DNA of 6,754 bases, from positions 1 to 6,754 of the forward strand of contig JAGAWH010000225.1 of the NCBI GenBank assembly GCA_017941505.1. Direction: 5' to 3'. Within the stretch, counting starts at the first letter, position 1. Every line of letters starts with the position of its first letter. The position numbers and the translations under genes are program-made. The notes under the pieces were generated by a model. It was not told the origin of the DNA. It saw only the letters and a program-made list of their open reading frames with translations, and searched no databases. Positions 6,238-6,754 of the stretch are shown one piece after another. The stretch is from Faecalicoccus sp. Lineage in GTDB: Bacteria > Bacillota_I > Bacilli_A > Erysipelotrichales > Erysipelotrichaceae.

Positions 6238-6465
6238 TTAGTCATCGTATCCATCATCATAGTCGACATCATCATATCCATCATCGTAGTCGTTGTCATC
6301 GTATGATGAATCGATGTCGGCTTTGATGATCTTACCGGTTGCGGCATCGATATCGTATTCGTATTCGATTCCGTTGTATACGAATTCTACCTTAATCTTG
6401 TTGTAGCCATCATCTAATTCCTGTTTTACCTTTGTGAAGGTTACATCTTTTGCAGTAAAGTCTGC
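6238..6465 (-). pseudogene. C-terminal fragment of a PepSY-repeat protein with an acidic YDD-repeat tail
   Basis: From about 6465 down to TAA 6240-6238 the minus-strand frame reads as the last PepSY repeat of a paralogue of the neighbouring gene. DVTFTKVKQELDDG and IKVEF match DVTFKKVKQELDDG and IKVEF there, followed by EYEYDIDAATGKII. It ends in DSSYDD and then two copies of a nine-residue acidic unit (NDYDDGYDD, VDYDDGYDD). Upstream of ADFTAKDV the similarity stops abruptly. The open frame runs on to an ATG at 6591, but this extension has no ribosome binding site, contains a strong terminator hairpin (6501-6535), and translates to unrelated hydrophobic sequence. I therefore treat the gene as 5'-truncated, most likely by an insertion sequence. 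No signal peptide remains, so it is probably not expressed as an exported protein. Confidence 0.75.
6241..6304 (-). repeat. 27-bp tandem repeat encoding the acidic YDD tail
   Basis: Positions 6241-6267 and 6268-6294 are 27-base units that match at 22 of 27 positions, followed by ten bases of a third copy (GTCATCGTAT, 6295-6304). Each unit codes for nine residues of Asp, Tyr and Gly. The unit contains smaller ATC/GTC triplet repetition, so slippage could expand or shrink it in frame. Confidence 0.85.
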
Positions 6466-6500
6466 TAGATATTCCCCTTCTTTGATAATATCAATAAAGA

Positions 6501-6535
6501 TTATAAAAAAATAGAGCCATGTTGGAACACGGCCC
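6501..6535 (-). terminator. minus-strand terminator inside the mobile element
   Basis: On the minus strand GGGCCGTGT pairs with ACATGGCTC (nine pairs, two of them G-T) around TCCA, followed by TATTTTTTTATAA. It would stop transcription leaving the element toward the truncated PepSY gene. Confidence 0.7.
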
Positions 6536-6637
6536 TTACAAAATGATAAACATTTTTCTATGTAAATATATTCTATCATCCAAGGTACCATGCTTCAATG
6601 ACTTTATACAAAAAATAGTAATTACGCATGAAAAAAT

Positions 6638-6663
6638 ATAGGTCTCAAAGATCTATTTTTTTT
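6638..6663 (+). terminator. plus-strand terminator just upstream of the transposase
   Basis: TAGGTCT and AGATCTA pair (one G-T) around CAA and are followed by eight T. It ends 37 bases before the transposase ATG, so it should block read-through from the flanking DNA rather than end any gene seen here. Confidence 0.65.
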
Positions 6664-6664
6664 G

Positions 6665-6694
6665 ATGACTAAATATAGTATATACGTGTATACT
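6665..6694 (+). promoter_or_regulatory. candidate promoter of the transposase, abutting its start codon
   Basis: ATGACT (6665-6670) and TATACT (6689-6694) are 18 bases apart. Transcription would begin at or very near the A of the ATG at 6701. The -10 lies inside a near-perfect palindrome (6676-6695, arms TAGTATA and TATACTA), a possible operator or regulatory hairpin. Confidence 0.4.
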
Positions 6695-6700
6695 ATTAGT

Positions 6701-6754
6701 ATGAAGAAATCAATCGTATACCCCGACTGGGTGGAAAAATACCGCACCAAGGGC
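6701..6754 (+). CDS. probable transposase, N-terminal 18 residues only (partial)
   Basis: The frame from ATG 6701 runs off the right edge and reads MKKSIVYPDWVEKYRTKG. I recall this kind of opening from transposases in Bacillota genomes, possibly of the IS1634-like/IS4-like DDE group, but eighteen residues cannot establish a family and the catalytic residues are outside the window. No Shine-Dalgarno sequence precedes the ATG. An in-frame ATG at 6665 lacks one too and would place the promoter inside the gene. Position beside the interrupted PepSY gene, with transcription-blocking hairpins upstream, supports a mobile-element gene. Confidence 0.55.
   Translation, partial: MKKSIVYPDWVEKYRTKG

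Larger units (their letters stand above)
6466..6754 (+). mobile_element. left part of a probable insertion sequence (continues past the window)
   Basis: PepSY homology ends at about 6465, and two bases further on stands GATATTCC (6468-6475), whose reverse complement occurs at 218-225. The following 225 bases have no gene but hold a minus-strand terminator (6501-6535) and a + strand terminator (6638-6663), then a promoter and the start of a probable transposase. Terminators between the element end and the transposase, blocking transcription from outside, are known in several insertion-sequence families. The exact boundary and family cannot be proved here. Confidence 0.5.

Noticed and set aside
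6466..6591. N-terminal extension of the second PepSY fragment to ATG 6591, with a possible membrane helix
   Set aside because: The extension translates through a strong terminator hairpin and has no ribosome binding site; the paralogue shows that the homologous N-terminus is missing.
1..6754. CRISPR array, tRNA or rRNA genes, riboswitches
   Set aside because: No regularly spaced direct repeats with unique spacers, no tRNA- or rRNA-like stretches, and no recognisable riboswitch core were seen by eye.

Overview
The window reads as low-GC, AT-leaning Gram-positive DNA (Bacillota). It has strong AGGAGG-type ribosome binding sites, many hairpin-plus-T-run terminators, an intact Bce-type peptide-antibiotic resistance module, and secreted PepSY-repeat proteins. 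I cannot fix genus or family from the sequence. A gut anaerobe of the Erysipelotrichia/Clostridia type would fit, but that is inference.

Layout. Positions 1-225 look like the end of an unidentified + strand element: a short open frame ending at 84, two convergent hairpin terminators, and a possible terminal repeat at 218-225. A small minus-strand gene for a 49-residue membrane-anchored or secreted peptide (275-424) follows, with its own promoter, ribosome binding site and terminator. Next is the frameshifted, 5'-truncated remnant of another minus-strand gene (542-720), with its old terminator still in place at 502-525.

The core of the window (749-5118) is a four-gene + strand set: OmpR-family response regulator (bceR), intramembrane-sensing histidine kinase (bceS), ABC ATPase (bceA) and ten-helix FtsX-like permease with a large extracellular domain (bceB). 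Start and stop codons overlap within bceRS and within bceAB. A 89-bp gap between bceS and bceA holds a perfect inverted repeat and is the natural place for a BceR-controlled promoter. By family knowledge, BceAB handles cell-wall-active peptide antibiotics and signals flux to BceS, which phosphorylates BceR to raise bceAB expression.

Convergent to this set, on the minus strand, are two PepSY-repeat genes, both damaged. The first (5201-6015) encodes an exported protein of three PepSY repeats, split by a one-base deletion near 5701. The repeat spacing at DNA level is 233 instead of 234 bp, and inserting one base restores a 271-residue protein. The second (6238-6465) is only the C-terminal part of a paralogue, with an acidic tail made of a 27-bp tandem repeat. 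Its homology stops abruptly at about 6465, where a different sequence starts. That sequence runs to the right edge and ends with the first 18 codons of a probable transposase (6701-6754). The best reading is that an insertion sequence interrupted the second PepSY gene.

Overall this is an accessory region: a conserved antibiotic-peptide sensing and detoxification module surrounded by decaying small secreted-protein genes and bounded on the right, perhaps on both sides, by mobile elements. The less ordinary items are the small 49-residue gene, the two one-base frameshifts, the YDD-repeat tail, and a transposase start with no ribosome binding site whose predicted promoter lies directly against the ATG.
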